Below, one piece after another: positions 43,470 to 56,500 of a stretch of 64,000 bases of DNA. The notes under the pieces are model-generated. The model had not been told where the DNA came from and did no database searches. It worked only from the letters and a program-made list of their open reading frames with translations. Position numbers and translations under genes: made by a program. Origin of the DNA: Sternotherus odoratus (taxonomy: Eukaryota; Chordata; Testudines; Kinosternidae); contig JAVMKO010000001.1 in NCBI GenBank assembly GCA_032164245.1, positions 165,469,434 through 165,533,433 of the forward strand, written 5' to 3'. Numbering within the stretch: the stretch's first letter is position 1; each line of letters starts with the position of its first letter.

Positions 43470-44990
43470 AGATTCATAGATTTTTAGGGTCAGAAGGGAT
43501 CAACAGATCATCTAGTTTGAACTCTTTTATAATTCAGGCCATAGAATTTCACCCAGTTTCTTGTCTACTGAACCAATAACTTGTGTTTGACTAAAGCACA
43601 TTTTCCAGAATGGCACTAGGTCTTGATATGAATATATCAACAGATGGAGAATCCACCTGTTCCCTTAGTAGTTTGTTCCAATGGTTACTCACCCTGACTG
43701 CTAAAAAAAGGTCCTTATTTCTAATTTAAGTTCCCATCACTGGTTCTTGTTATGTCTTAGCTAGATGAAAGAGCCCTTTAGTACCTGATATTTTCTCCCC
43801 ATGCAGGTTCTTACACACTGTAATCAAGTCTCCTCTCAATCTTTTTTGGGGTATGATAAGCTAAACAGATAGGGCTCCTGATGTCCCTCATTGTAAAGCG
43901 TTCCAGCCTTTGAATATTTTTGTGGCTCTTCTCTGCACCCTCTCCAATTTGTAAGAAAAAGTTAAAATATAAGAAAATGTCTTACTGAAGCTAGGTAACT
44001 AGCTCTAGGCTGCTTTAAATTCTTATCTTGTGTTATGCATTCCTGGAAGCACTACTGGGCCTCACAGGGTTCAAATCCTATCTTGTCCTGTACATTTCAT
44101 ACGTTTATTTTACCACATGTGTTTTAGCTCATATCTGCATGTATTCTTACCCCATATGTACCATTTCATGATAGGAACTTTGTGTTTGTATGTCTTGTTC
44201 TTTCCAGATAAATAAGTAAATAGATAAGAAATAACGTCATGTTTTTCACCTGTTAATTTGCATGAGGCCCTTCTTGCCTCCTCCTCCATGTAAAGAACCA
44301 TATAAAAAGTCTTGTAATGATGTATGAAAAGAAGCCATAATTTGAAAGCTATCTCTGTGGCTTCACTTCGCTAGCGAATAAACTTTTGTATTCAAGCTCT
44401 CTCCAAGGCCTGCCTGTTCTTTGAAGGTAAATTGGGTAACCTCCAAAGGAAATGAGCCATTTGTGCAACAAATTTTTCAGCATCCTTTAAAAAATGTGGA
44501 TACCAGAACTGGACAAAGTATTCAATTTTTGGCTTCACCAATGCTGTATACTGTCACCAGTAACATAAGGATTGCATTATCCCTTTTTGAAGTAGCACTG
44601 GACTGGGTGCTCATGTGTAGTTACTTGTCCATTCTAACCACTATCTTCTTTTCAGAGTCGCTACCTTCCAGTATATCATCTCTCCTTCTGTAGGTCTGGT
44701 CTGTGTTTTTGTTCCTGGATGAATGACCTCGCACTTGTCTGTATTAAAATGCATTTTGTTTTAATGGGCCCAGCATACAAAGTAATCCTGGTCACTCTGT
44801 ATGTCTGCCTTGTCTTCATCATTATTTACCATTCTGCCAATATTTGTACAATCCGCAAATTTCATCAGCAGTTTTTTATGTTTCTTCCACTCCTACTGAC
44901 ATCAATGAGAGCTGATCATGCAGAAAGAAATTTGTCTGCATATAGCAAGATGTGCAATGATTCATTTGTATAGTTTTCTAAATACTCATT
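43470..44990 (-). mobile_element. CR1 LINE (minus strand) split by a solo LTR
   Basis: It starts with the inverted CR1 tail 'gattcatagat', then 'agggatcaacagatcatc' and the antisense of the conserved 3' region ('gtttgttccaatggttac'). After the LTR it resumes with 'tcagcatcctttaaaaaatg' and 'ggataccagaactggacaaa', then antisense reverse transcriptase sequence ('ccgcaaatttcatcag') to about 44990. Frames are broken throughout. Confidence 0.88.
43946..44474 (+). mobile_element. Endogenous retroviral solo LTR nested in the CR1
   Basis: The LTR (43950-44470, 521 bp) has TG...CA ends ('tgtaagaaaaag' and 'tttgtgcaaca') and the 4-bp duplication 'aatt' on each side (43946-43949, 44471-44474). A TATA element ('accatataaaaag' near 44299) and 'gaataaac' (near 44375) sit in the right order for the plus strand. 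Removing it rejoins the CR1. A 4-bp duplication is typical of class I endogenous retroviruses. Confidence 0.82.
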
Positions 44991-45679
44991 TGCTATTTCC
45001 TTCTGTTGGTTTTCCAGCTTTTGCAATTCAGAGATTTTCCAGAATGCACTAATGAGAGGTACGTTACATTCTACAAGCAGAAAGCCAATTTAAGTTAGTC
45101 CAAATCCACTGCTTATTATCTGCTAAATTTCAGCAGTGTACCATATGGTGAGGAAACAGCAAGGGTGAATTATATGCAGTACAATTATGGTATGAAAACA
45201 CAGTCATTTTTGTTACTGAATGGGTCTTAAGTGGAGATTTGTACATAAACTAACCACTTTTTTATTTTGCATATGAAAATACACCAAGGAGTTTTTACCA
45301 TCTGTATATCTTGTAGGAACAATGTCCTTTGGTGTCATAAAAGATTGGCCAAAGCAGACAGCCTTCTTGATGGCATTCTTAACTTTGTCTTTTTTTCATA
45401 AAGTTTTAGTTAATTCAATAAAAAAGATCACTTACGAGTGTATTTTTTAAAAATCCATACTGGTGCATCAGTTTATATTGCATCTATAGTAAAACATACC
45501 TCATCTTACTGCATGCAGAGGAGGTGCACTAGATGGTCCATAATTTGTCAGATGTCATATGTAGCTCCCACTAGTTATCAAGTTGCAGGAGCATAGACTA
45601 AATTTAGAGTTTTATACTTCCTACCCACAAAATCCACAGCAAAGCTGCTCCATATAGTCCTATCATAATAGGAGCATTG
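44991..45679. other. Non-coding DNA between two CR1 copies
   Basis: Nothing assignable was seen. Confidence 0.5.
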
Positions 45680-46641
45680 CACTATAGAAATGTGTAGAGC
45701 TGGAAGGGGCCTCAATAGATCATGTTGTCTACCTCCTCCCCCTACCTCCTTCCCATACTTAGCTCATCCCTGACAGGTGTTTGTCTAACATGTTCTAAGA
45801 ACCTTCAGTGATGTGGATTCCACAGCCTCCTTGGTAACATATTTCAGTACTTAACTATCCTTATAGTTAGAAAGTATTTCCTAATATCTAACTTAAATCA
45901 TCTTTGCTGCAGATTAAGCTAATTACTTCTTGTCCTACCTTCAATGGACATGGAGAACAATTGATCTCCATTTTTTTTATCACAGCCTTTAATATATTTG
46001 AAAACTGTTATCAGGATCATCATCAGTTTTCTTTTCTCAAAACTAAACATGCCCAATTATTTTTCATCTTTCCTCATAATCTTTTATCATGTGTGTTGCT
46101 GTCTTCTGAACTCTTTCAAAACTGGATAAAATATGCTAGTGGAGGCTTCACCAGCTGAATAGAGTGGAACAATTACCTCCCATGACTTACATATGAAATG
46201 ACTGTTACTACACCCCAGAATGACATTTGCCTCTTTTGCAACTGCATCACAATGTCTCCTTTGGAGTGATTTGCTATACCAACCATATCTTTTTCTGCAC
46301 TATTACTGCTTAGCAAATCATTCCCCATTTTGTAATTGTACATTTGATTTTTCTTTTCTAAGTTCAATACTTTGCACTTTATTGAATATTATCTTGTTGC
46401 TTTCAGGCCAATTAATCAATTTGTCAAAGTTGTTTTGAATTCTAACCTAGTTCTGCAAAGTGCTTGAAACCCCTCCCAGTTTGGTGTCATCTGCAAATTT
46501 TATAAGCATACTCTCAACTCCATTATCCAAGTCATTAATGAAAATATTTAATAGTACTGGACCCATGACAGGCCCCTGAAGAACACCGCTAGATACATCC
46601 TTCCAGTTTGACAGCAAACCATTAAAAAATGACTCTTAGAG
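45680..46641 (-). mobile_element. CR1 LINE fragment (minus strand)
   Basis: Antisense CR1 landmarks appear in order: 'gagctggaaggggcctcaat', 'gtggattccacagcctcc', 'ccagaatgacatttgcctc', 'tcattccccattttgtaat', 'cccctcccagtttggtgtca', 'caagtcattaatgaaaatat' and 'ggacccatgacaggcccctg'. The sense frame (reverse transcriptase C-terminal half) is broken many times. It is cut off at a Penelope-type repeat. Confidence 0.88.
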
Positions 46642-46646
46642 TGTGC

Positions 46647-46830
46647 AGTATCAGAAGGATAGCCGTGTTAGTCTGGATCTGCAAAAGCGACAAAGATTCC
46701 TGTGGCACCTTATAGACTAACGGATGTATTAGAGCATAAGCTTTTGTGGGTGAATACCCACTTCGTTGGATGCATGCATTGGAAATGACCAGAGGCAGGT
46801 ATACATATGCAGGTATAAATATTCCTGCCT
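46647..46830 (-). mobile_element. Penelope-type retroelement fragment with a hammerhead-like motif
   Basis: The plus strand begins 'gtatcagaaggatagccgtg' and 'ttagtctggatctg', the inverted end of this family. On the minus strand 'ccaacgaagtgggtattcac' is followed by 'ccacaaaagcttatgctcta'. The hairpin gtgggt/acccac is perfect, flanked by a worn CTGACGA (now CCAACGA) and GAAA (now CAAAA). It lies between two CR1 pieces. Confidence 0.65.
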
Positions 46831-47085
46831 AACTTATCTGAATATTTTAAACATGTTTTACTCTATTCTGTGTTATGCTGCTTTCCCTTGTTAATATTAA
46901 TTGTGTCAAGCATCTGGTCACTATTAATTTTTTATTAAAAACAGACACAAACTAGGCATTAAATACATCAGCTATCTTGAGGTCATTTGTCATTAGCTCT
47001 CCTTCCTCACTAAGGTAGTGGACCTACACTTTCCTTCATCCTTTCTCTTCCTCCTAATGTATTTACAGAATATATTTATAGGCAT
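46831..47085 (-). mobile_element. CR1 LINE fragment (minus strand), 5'-ward piece
   Basis: 'ctatcttgaggtcatttgtc' with 'ttagctctccttcctcacta', 'tggacctacactttccttca' and 'ctaatgtatttacagaat' are antisense words from the CR1 reverse transcriptase region. It may be part of the same insertion as 45680-46641, separated by the Penelope-type copy and a deletion. Confidence 0.7.
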
Positions 47086-47236
47086 TCAGGGATGGAACCT
47101 AGGCATCAGCATGTGGTGGTCTATATGTCTATGCAGGTAGTGATCCCTTTAACTCAGCCATGGCTTTTTACTCATAGCACCAGGCAGATTTAGTTGAAAT
47201 AATCTATGTAGGGGTGTGTGCTTTCAGGGAGTGCTT

Positions 47237-47521
47237 TTACAGAGTGTGTGCCCACTTTCGAGGCCACTTTGCAGTTCCAAAATTTGTCTTGAAGATCATG
47301 TAGGTAGCGTCTTTCCTGTGAAAATGATTGTTTCTAGTATTTCCCAACCCCACCTGAGCTCCAGCTGCACCAATAAAAAAAGGGCAAGAAGCTGATAGAA
47401 AAATGAATGGACTATCTGGAGTGACAAAATGAATGTGAATTCCTGAAAAACAGTGGCATCGATAATGGGCATGCTCTTCACTAGCATAGTCATTCATGAT
47501 AATATATGGCTGGTGAGTCAT
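47237..47521 (-). other. Unrecognised 94-codon open frame
   Basis: The frame has ordinary protein-like composition and several His/Phe-rich segments ('EEHAHYRCHCFSGIHIHF', 'ARNNHFHRKDATYMIF'-like region near the end). It follows a CR1 fragment. I recognise no domain and see no splice signals. It could be a transposon remnant, a processed pseudogene or chance. Confidence 0.2.
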
Positions 47522-48478
47522 TTAATGTAGGAAATTGTATTCTGCTTTGTATTCCTCAGTAATCAAAGCTTTAATGTACACTAATACTCATGCTGTGCAC
47601 TGTAGGTTTCAACATATTTGTCATCTCAACATTTATATTTTAGAATAGCCCCCACAAGGTTTTATCCTTGTTATTAAGAAACAGATACTGTTATTATTCT
47701 CCCCATGGGGGTGTGGGAATCCATATTTTAAAAAGGATTAGCATCAGCCAGTCAGAGCTCATGGATTCTGGACAGCTATGGACTGACACCTATACATCTA
47801 TTCCTCTTTAATGCAATTCCCTGTACTCTGACTTGCAGAGGAATCCTGTTATGCATAACAGTTGTGCAGTTATTTCTAAATCATATAGTATGGAAATGTC
47901 TGTAGTGTGATTGGCCAATAATAGCTCTAAGTATCAAAGCACAATGGTTATATTCAGTAGCATTCTCAGTGGAGTGATAATTGGCTATTGTCATCAGGGT
48001 ACCTTATCCATATACCTACCACACACATGGGAGCCTCAACTGTGGATCCTTCTTCCCATCCTAGTCACCCCACAACTCTAGATATAGCATACAATTAAAA
48101 AAAATTACTGGGAAAGTGAGAGTTTTGCATTATTCAGTTGGTGAGGAAAAATCAAGATGGCGGGAGTTTCATGGGTGATAGTGCAGAGGGAGTAAAGCAA
48201 TGGAAGTTGGAGTATAAGGAGTAACCAAGTATGTTATGAACAAATGATATGAACCTGTAAGCTAATTACAGCAGAGGGACTTAGAGTAGCCTGTTAGGGT
48301 CAAAGACAAGAATATATGGAGAATATTTTAGTATAACACTAATAATTTAATGATGTTTCCTCTTTATTCTGTAATAATTGTCCTGGGCTAATAAACTCCT
48401 TCCTTTATTGGTCTAGGAGTTTGCCTAGCCCCAGATATGGTTATCATCTTGGGAACAAAAAGCATGTTACTCTTTAAA
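47522..48478. other. Non-coding DNA
   Basis: Nothing assignable was seen. Confidence 0.5.
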
Positions 48479-49172
48479 TCTATATATATAAAAGTCAAGT
48501 GGTGTATGTATGAGTGTATGTATGTACGTATGACTGCGAAGTCCTCCCGCACCGTTTGAGCCAGAGACTTGAATTTTGGTACAGTGAGGGGTCTTGGGGT
48601 CTAGATGCTGGTAAGGGTCGAAAAATTTTCGGATCTCACCTCTGACGCCCCCCAGGGGTGAAAGTCTTTCAGGGCCAATCACATCAGCTTGGCAGTTAGG
48701 TGGTGATGATGTCATAATACCCCCCTCCAACAGACACCTCACTCGCTCAGCTCACCCCTCCCTCCTCCAACGGAACCCCGGAGATCCCTCAGTTCTCTGC
48801 CCCTCCCACCTCCCCAACGGAACCCCGGAGATCCCTCAGTTCTCTGCCCCTCCCACCTCCCCAACGGAACCCCGGACTACATCAGCTCTGTGCCCCCCCC
48901 ACCTGCGAAGGTCCCCGGAATCCCTCGGCTCTGGGCCCCCTCCCCTCCTGCGACGGATCTGAGTTGGGTTTGGTGGGACGGTAAGTGAGGTGGGGGTGTC
49001 GGATTCGGTCGGGGGGGGGTGAGGTGGGGGTTTCGGGTTTGCTTCGGGGGGTGGGAAGGTGTCGGGGTGGGTGAGGGGTGAGGGGTGGGTGTTGGGGTTG
49101 GTCAGGGGGTGTCAGCTGTCTGCCACCTCCCCACCTCCGACTGACCCGAGCAGCGCCGGGCACTTATGCTAG
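48479..49172 (+). mobile_element. Non-autonomous Helitron
   Basis: It starts TC ('tctatatatataaaagtcaa') and ends CTAG ('cacttatgctag'), inserted between an A (48478) and a T (49173), the Helitron rule. Eleven bases before the end is a small hairpin, 'cccg...cggg', within 'cccgagcagcgccggg'. There is no inverted repeat or target duplication, as expected for rolling-circle elements. The interior is C-rich then G-rich and encodes no Rep/helicase, so it depends on another copy. Confidence 0.85.
48767..48905 (+). repeat. 47-bp tandem repeat inside the Helitron
   Basis: 'caacggaaccccgga' recurs at about 48768, 48815 and 48862, a period of 47 bases. The intervening 'gatccctcagttctctgccc' is kept between the first two. 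A weaker fourth unit may follow. Confidence 0.85.
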
Positions 49173-49772
49173 TAATACATAAGTTATATTGAATGTCACA
49201 TTAAGTGTATGTAGAAAGTGACTTTGATACTGAAAAATCTTTGATAAAATCATGAAAATCTTATGAGCTACCTTGCTTTTTAGCAGCTATTGGATTTATG
49301 CTATTTTTGGGTCAAGATATTAGGGAAGATTAATATCAATTTGAATGAGACATAAGAGTTTTAACATAACATAAATTTTATATTTTTGAATTTTGGGATG
49401 GGTTTAACAAACAAAATAATTCTTTTTGTTGATGTATAGCTGTTCATCTTGAGAAAATGCACATTTGATGGAGTTCAAATGGACAAGTCTGACCCAGATT
49501 GCATTTTATAAAAAAGGAGCCAAGGAAATATTGTATGGCAATTAGAAAGTAATATCAAACATCTGGGACTGTGTGGCTCAGAAGATTTCTAATATTACTA
49601 TAGAACTCTTCACCACTAAATCATTATTTCAAATTCAGCCTACTAGTTGTCCTGTACTATCCTTCTGGATAGATTGTGGAGAGAGAGAGAGCGAGAGCAA
49701 ACTTAATATTCTCCACATGTAAAATATATATAAGGCAGATTTTGAATTGAAAACAATGTTATAGCCTGAAAC
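49173..49772. other. AT-rich non-coding DNA
   Basis: Nothing assignable was seen. Confidence 0.5.
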
Positions 49773-49882
<110 letters not shown>

Positions 49883-52800
49883 CATCCTTCCTATTAGGTC
49901 CTGCTTTGCAATCCTTTCCATTCACAAAACACCGCTGAATTACACATACAGGGTAAATGTAGGCTTTAGCCCTTGTATGCAAATTAATTATAAATATATC
50001 TAACTTTGTATTACATATTGTCTGTCATGTTCAATCAAGGTAACTCTTCATAAACATTCATATTGTTGTGTGTGTGTTTGTGTGTGTGTGTGAGAGAGAG
50101 ACGTACATATAGTTCTTGAAGGTGTAGGTTATGCTTATGTGCAATAGTTCAGATGAAATATCTGACCAGGAAATGAGAAATGTATGTATTTTCTACATAA
50201 TCCTCTAATTTGAACAAAAACACATACAGGGATAAATGTGCACAGATATCTGCGAACCTAAATTTAACATAGGAGACAGACTCCAAAACCATTAGCAAGT
50301 TTTCTCAGTATTCTCCAGTAACACATAAGTATGTTTGCATAAACTAACTTGTAGTGTGGGAGACACACACCTTCAGTTATTATAGAAAAGGCCTGAAATT
50401 CCTCCTCTCATCTTTTATTCAAGCTTTTATTCAAATTACACCTCTGCCATAAATGAGAAAGTGTTCATCCCTACTCACATATACACATTTTATAAGCTAG
50501 TGTGAAGTATAGAAAAGCCATAGTTTTATAAATTAGGCCTTCTGTATGTGGAGATTTTGTGCAGCGATAAATAACAGCTCTAAATATTTAGCAATGAGCA
50601 AGGCATGACATATTCCTTAACATCCATTTCAGCATTTTTTTTAGTGGGGAACCAGATTTCCTCCAGGCGAGACTGGAAGAGTGCAGACTGGTTTACACTT
50701 TTTAGTTAGCATTTATGTGGCTAAGATATTGACACACAAGTGGATCTCCTCCCTCTGCTCTTGTCGATTACTGAGAACAAAAACATTTGTATTAAATAAA
50801 AAGGAAAAAGGATCTTTATTTTCAGAAGCAATAGGCCACAGTATGTGAAATAATTGTTTTTAAGTGGCATTATTTGTTTGAATTATTAAAATGTGAAGCC
50901 TTGTCAGACTAAAATTCAGTTCCAGATGTATGTGTGGAGGGGGCCAGAGGGAAAAATAGCAGGTGCACAAATTGGTTCTGCAGAGCTGTCTAAGTCTGTG
51001 TGCTATGCTTGTCCTCTCTGCTTCATGGTGTCAATTTGATGATTTGGGTAAGGGATCGGTGGATATGTAATTATCAGAAAATTAGGAAAATAGGAGGGAA
51101 GACTAGAATGAGAATATTCTGTGGAATATGAGGGAGAAATTTGTGTGTAAATTCTGCTAGAAGTGTTGTTGAACTTGCAAGAAGTATATATATGGGCTAT
51201 TGGAACAGAAGTTTCATCTTCACATATGTTGCCTGCAAGACATTTGAAAATAGTTAGTTATTTTGTATAACTTCTTGCAAATTATAGACTTACTGTTGGA
51301 TACATTATTTTGCCATGTTAATTACACTGAGATTCTCTGTCCTCTTATCCTAGTAGACAGTTTCTGTCAAGCTTAATAAAACATGTAAACAAACACTTAA
51401 AATGGAAACCAGATTTTAAATTTTTTTTGCATGGGACGTTAGTGATTGTGAAAGTTTCTGGATGGCCAGCCCCACAGAATGAAATCCTTTATTTATCCAG
51501 AGGGCACATAAAGCATGGAGAGTGGCACTGCAAGATTTTCTATGCTGCCAAAGTGTCTTAGCTCTCACCTGGACAGCTCTCACTGATTTGACTGCTGAGA
51601 TGGTCCGCCATTTTCTATATCCATTCGATCTGTTGCAACTCCCAGTAAGTTTGCTAATTGATCCCATTTACGATGGTGATTTTGATGATGTGACACTTTT
51701 TCTCTTACAGTTGGACTGAGAGCATCAATTTATTTTATATAGCCCATCAAATAGCCAACCAATAATAACAACTTTCAGTCTCTATTGGTCTGAGCACCAC
51801 TGGCCCACATGCAAAATATTGCATAGCCTAGTACCACTACTCTGAGTCATCCAGTCCCCCAGGAGTTGTGTTTTGCAGGCAAGCATTTTGTTTTGAATTT
51901 TGGTAAGGTGTCAATCCTTCAGAAAGTTAGCAACAGTAAATAGGCATGGAAATGGACAAAGCTTATTAAGTTACCATTCAGGTATATTTTATTGATTTCT
52001 TCTGTGCGTCTTAATGGAATTTGATGGGCAGGTCTAATAATAAGTGTATTTAATGTGATCTATAAGTTGAGTCAGCTGTGAATCTTCGGATGTTAAACAT
52101 AGACTGATCTCTTTCTAGCTGTGGAATTTTGATAGCTGATTCAAGGCTTAGGCTAATTAGCGTTAGCGAGAGTCTAATATTCACATCAGAGCTGATATGA
52201 AAAGATTCCCATTTTCTCCAACCAGGGATTTCAAGAGCTTTGTATTTACATATTTAGAACCCACATGTACCAAGGCCAAAGGCAAGGCAATTTATTCACC
52301 TTGGACAGTTTTAAGGGGCACTTAATTTCAAGTGCAATGTACATTGTTGTTTATGGGACAACTGAGATATTTTGAAAATATATAAGTTTCAGGGTTGGCT
52401 AAGGGGAACTGGTAAAAATGACTGCAGTTTAATCTTCAGGCTGAAAAAAGAAACAGACTACTTTGTTTTAGTACGGTATGATATTTGTAAGAATTTGAAC
52501 AACAGAAATACTGTGGACTGAATCTTTTTGTTTCCTCAGATTTCTTAATCTGAGGTTAGATGTTACTGTTTTATAGTCTGCAGTTACACTATATTTGTAC
52601 AATTACACAACAGTGTTAGAGTTGGAAGTGAAATCACCTAATTTACAAATGAACATTAGTTATTTAAAAATTGCTATGTGGTGTATTGTAATCTCTCAAA
52701 AGTTTAAAAGTTCTGAAAGCTCCAAAATATCCCTCATACTCCATACTTTTTACAAAGGATAGTCCAAATTGATTCTGGAAAATATGAATCCATTTGAACT

Positions 52801-53150
52801 CCATAGGGTTAAACATTCTGAATGGCACAAATTTCTTTAAGGCGTAAGTTCTTTTAAATGCCCTTCAAGTTCACTGGGAACATGAACTTGATTTCACAGT
52901 TCAGCCATCAGAATTGGCCTAGAGAGGCATACAAGCAGTAAGACAAGCACTGACTGAAGGAAGATGATCAAGTTTGTGTAAAGCAGCACAGTCAAAATGG
53001 TAGTCTAGGTGAGTTTGTGGATAGTGAAGAGAGGATCTCAGAGGAAAAGATGGAAGTTTGGCAGAAGTGAGTGACAAAAAAGAAAGCCCTGGCAGCACAA
53101 TCAGAATGTCGGGAGTAGAAGTGGGATCTGGATACAGAGAAAAAGGGAAA
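49883..53150. other. AT-rich non-coding DNA
   Basis: No exon or confident transposon was recognised. A short GT run sits at 50066-50092. Confidence 0.55.
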
Positions 53151-53151
53151 A

Positions 53152-53544
53152 GGAGCTGTAGCAGGGTGCTGCAGCAGAGGCACCTAATTAGCCCCTGCTC
53201 AGCCAGCCCCAATCAGGGGAGGTAGGTTGGGACTGGGGAGAGCCCAATGCCTGACCTGTGAAGTGGCTGCACCTGCTGGCTTAAGGGCTATAAAGGCTGG
53301 AAAGGAGGCAGAAGGTGGGAGGAATGGCCAGGGCAAGGTTAGTCTCCTGGCTGAGGGCTGCTGTGACTATAAAAGGAGCCAAGTAAGCAGATAAGATTGT
53401 ATATAGCTTAGCACTGGTGGTGGCCGTCTCTGCTTTGTAAATAATAAAGACACAGGTGCTGTACAGTTGAACCCTCTCAGAGCTTTATTTGGGTAGCCAG
53501 TGGGCTGCAGGAAGAGGGGAGCCAGCAGACCCTGTTACAGGAGC
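53152..53544 (+). mobile_element. Short solo LTR with 5-bp target duplication
   Basis: The unit 53157-53539 (383 bp) has TG...CA ends ('tgtagcagggtg' and 'ccctgttaca') and is flanked by 'ggagc' at 53152-53156 and 53540-53544. Two TATA-like elements ('gctataaaggc' near 53289, 'actataaaagg' near 53367) and 'aataataaag' near 53440 are in order. No internal genes are present. Confidence 0.8.
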
Positions 53545-56500
53545 TTAAAACAGACACTTGGGAGGCATGGGAGAGTGAGAAAGGGGTATGTACAAAGAAG
53601 ATATGGTCCTCACCTGCAGCTTTGAGGCTGCATATGTGCTTCCATTCCACTGTGCTAAGTAAACCATGGGGATAAAAGTGATTTATCTGTAACATTTCCT
53701 AAGATATGTGGCCCTAGGAATTCTGAGTGATCATCATTTTCTCAGTCTCATAGTTTCTCCTTGAAGATTTTATATCTTAATTTTTTTTAAAAAAAAATCT
53801 CCGCTTTCTCTTTCTTTGAATTCCCTGCTGTTCATTACAGTCCATAAGGTCTTATTACAAATTGGTAATTTAGGTGATCTTAATTATTTACCACCTTACT
53901 GCCTTGGTGAAGACATTATACAGGTAGTCTCAGGAAGAAGGAACTCTAATGATAAAGTCTTGAGAATGTCTGTACTGTTCACTCAATGGGAAGTACAATA
54001 CACCACAGCATTTTATATCAGTTAGGATACTGAGAAGGCAAAGAGAAAGCTGTTTGAATGAGCTAAGGGGATTAACTAAATGAGTGTCACAAACACTAGT
54101 ACCCATAAAACATTCACAGTGGATAGCATCAATTTTTTCACCTTGCAACTGTAGAGAACTGGTTCAAAGAATATGTTTCTAAACTGTAGCTGTTGTAAAC
54201 AATACATTTGTGCCTCTACTGTGAGTTTTAATGCTGGTTACAGAAGCACTGCATAGTTCAAACAGAACTTGTTTCTCTCAGAATATGTGACTATCATCAG
54301 TTGACCTATGGGTAGAGACGGTAGTTTTAATTCTTGAACCACTAATTACATGGGAGCAGATAGCCTCCCCCTAAGCAGAACATTGGTGTGGGTGAGAGGA
54401 GTCTTTTCCCACATCCCCAGATTGTTCTGTTGGGGAATGGGGTTTTCCCCCACCTCTCCTTGGTCTGGCCTCCATAAACAATGGATCACATGTGATATGC
54501 TAGAGGCCAGGGGCTGCTAGAGGCCACTCTGAACCTCCTGCCCAATGTGTGCATGATTCAAGAGCTTGGAAAGGTACTATATTGCCCCCTTCTAGCTGTC
54601 AAGGAGGAAGTTGCACATAGCACACCCGTATCCTCCCCTTCCTACCTACCCTGATTCTCCCTCTCCCTATGTGCTCATCCCTACACAGTTAGTGCTCCAC
54701 CTAGGATTTGGGTACAGGTAGAACTGGTGCAATAGAGGCAGAGGTGGAAGATCAGCTTTCCCAGAGGATGGCATGCTCTAGAAAACCGTATGGATAGCAA
54801 ATGTCTAAGTGAAATCTTCTGTATAGCAATTGGGACCCTGGACCTTGGACTTTTCATTTGATTTCTCTTTTGGGAGTGAAGTTCAAAAGTGACTTTGCAA
54901 TTCCTATAAAAATGTGCTTGGTGTGCTGGGAAACGAGGTAGGTACTATAAGGGGCAAGAGGAATGTTAAAATGATGGATTGGTCAGAAAACCCATCTGCT
55001 TTCTTAGCAGGGCTCCTGTTACCAGTGTCCCCTGTCTTTTAGAGATTGTCAGTGGAAGAGAAAAAAGGACCTTAAAAGAATAATCTCTGTTGTAATTCCT
55101 GGTGTCGTCTTGTAATAAATATTGAATAAGAAAAAATTAATAATAAAAAGCAGTACAGGTTAAACAGCCTAAAATATTCATTGGGCTGAAGCTCTGTCCT
55201 AATGAAATACAAGAGAGAAAAACTCTTTTAATCAAATATAACTTTAAAAGGGACATGTGTCCCCTTACTAGCATTTTTCATTTAGTTTTGTATCAACTGG
55301 AGGATGTGCTTGGTGGTGATATATTCATGTACTCCAACTAATTATGTCCCTTATCAGGCTGTCTAAACACAGGCATATACAACACCGTATAACTGCTGAA
55401 AATATCAAAACATGACTGGGGTTTGCCTTAATTATGAGATTGCAAAGCCTGAGTATTTTGGGCAAAGGTAGAAGACCCATTTTATGAATGTGAGCTCAAA
55501 ACCCGATATCGTCCAAGGATTCAATTTAAATCTCTAGTATTTTTAATAATGGTGAAGAGCAGGCCTGGCTGGTGAGAGGCAGAGCACAGCAATTTATGAA
55601 ATGATATTTGGGAAGATTACAAATGTTATTTAAGGAAGTTGGCAGAGAGAAAACACTAATATGATGTAGTTTGACAATGTGAAAACATCAGATGAATGCA
55701 AATGACCCTCTAGCATTTTATTGAAAGAAATTTCAGGATCTTAAAAAGAGATAAACTGGACTTTATTTTCAAAACAGACCATGCTAAATACTTGTCAACA
55801 TCTAACATAAGCCGGTTGACCTTTTAGGATATAAAGCTGAGGTTTGTTTTTGACATGCTTTTAAAGGGTATATATTTGCCAGGTTTGCCAGCAGAGTTCT
55901 TCCAGTCAGACTTTAGAGGAAAGTACTATTCGGAAGGGGATTCTGGACAAAGGACTATCATTTAACTTGTACAGAAAAAAAGACAATGTAGAACTTTGCT
56001 AATCTGCATGTTATGCTGCACATCCATAAATATGCAGTCTTTGCCTACTTCTCAGCAAAAGATGTAATGGCAAGATGTTGTAGTGTGGTCTTACTATTAA
56101 GATTTTGTGATTTAAAAAAAATATTTATTACACTAAATTTACCAGTACAGTCTTCTGAATTATTAACATAAATAAGGAAACTAAATGATTGTTGTCAAAA
56201 TAAATGAACAAAGTATATTATGTGATGCATTGTTTGCTTATTTCTTGTCTTTGTTCACTTATTCTTTAGTTTGCAAATGATAGAACTCACAATTCATCTG
56301 CCAGCCAATACTGTGAATTAGTAAGATTCTACTGTATGTCATCTATTTGTACGTCATCTGTAGTACATAGTGTGACCGATAATGTATGTTCAGTTGTTGG
56401 ATATACATCTAAATTTGTTGTTGTTATTTGTGATGATGATAAACTTGAAGGTTGTGCATGTCATTAGAACCTCAGGATGAAAGTAAAACTTTAGGATGCT

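Noticed and set aside
48767..48905. Possible CRISPR-like array
   Set aside because: The units are contiguous tandem repeats inside a Helitron, without unique spacers, in a vertebrate genome.
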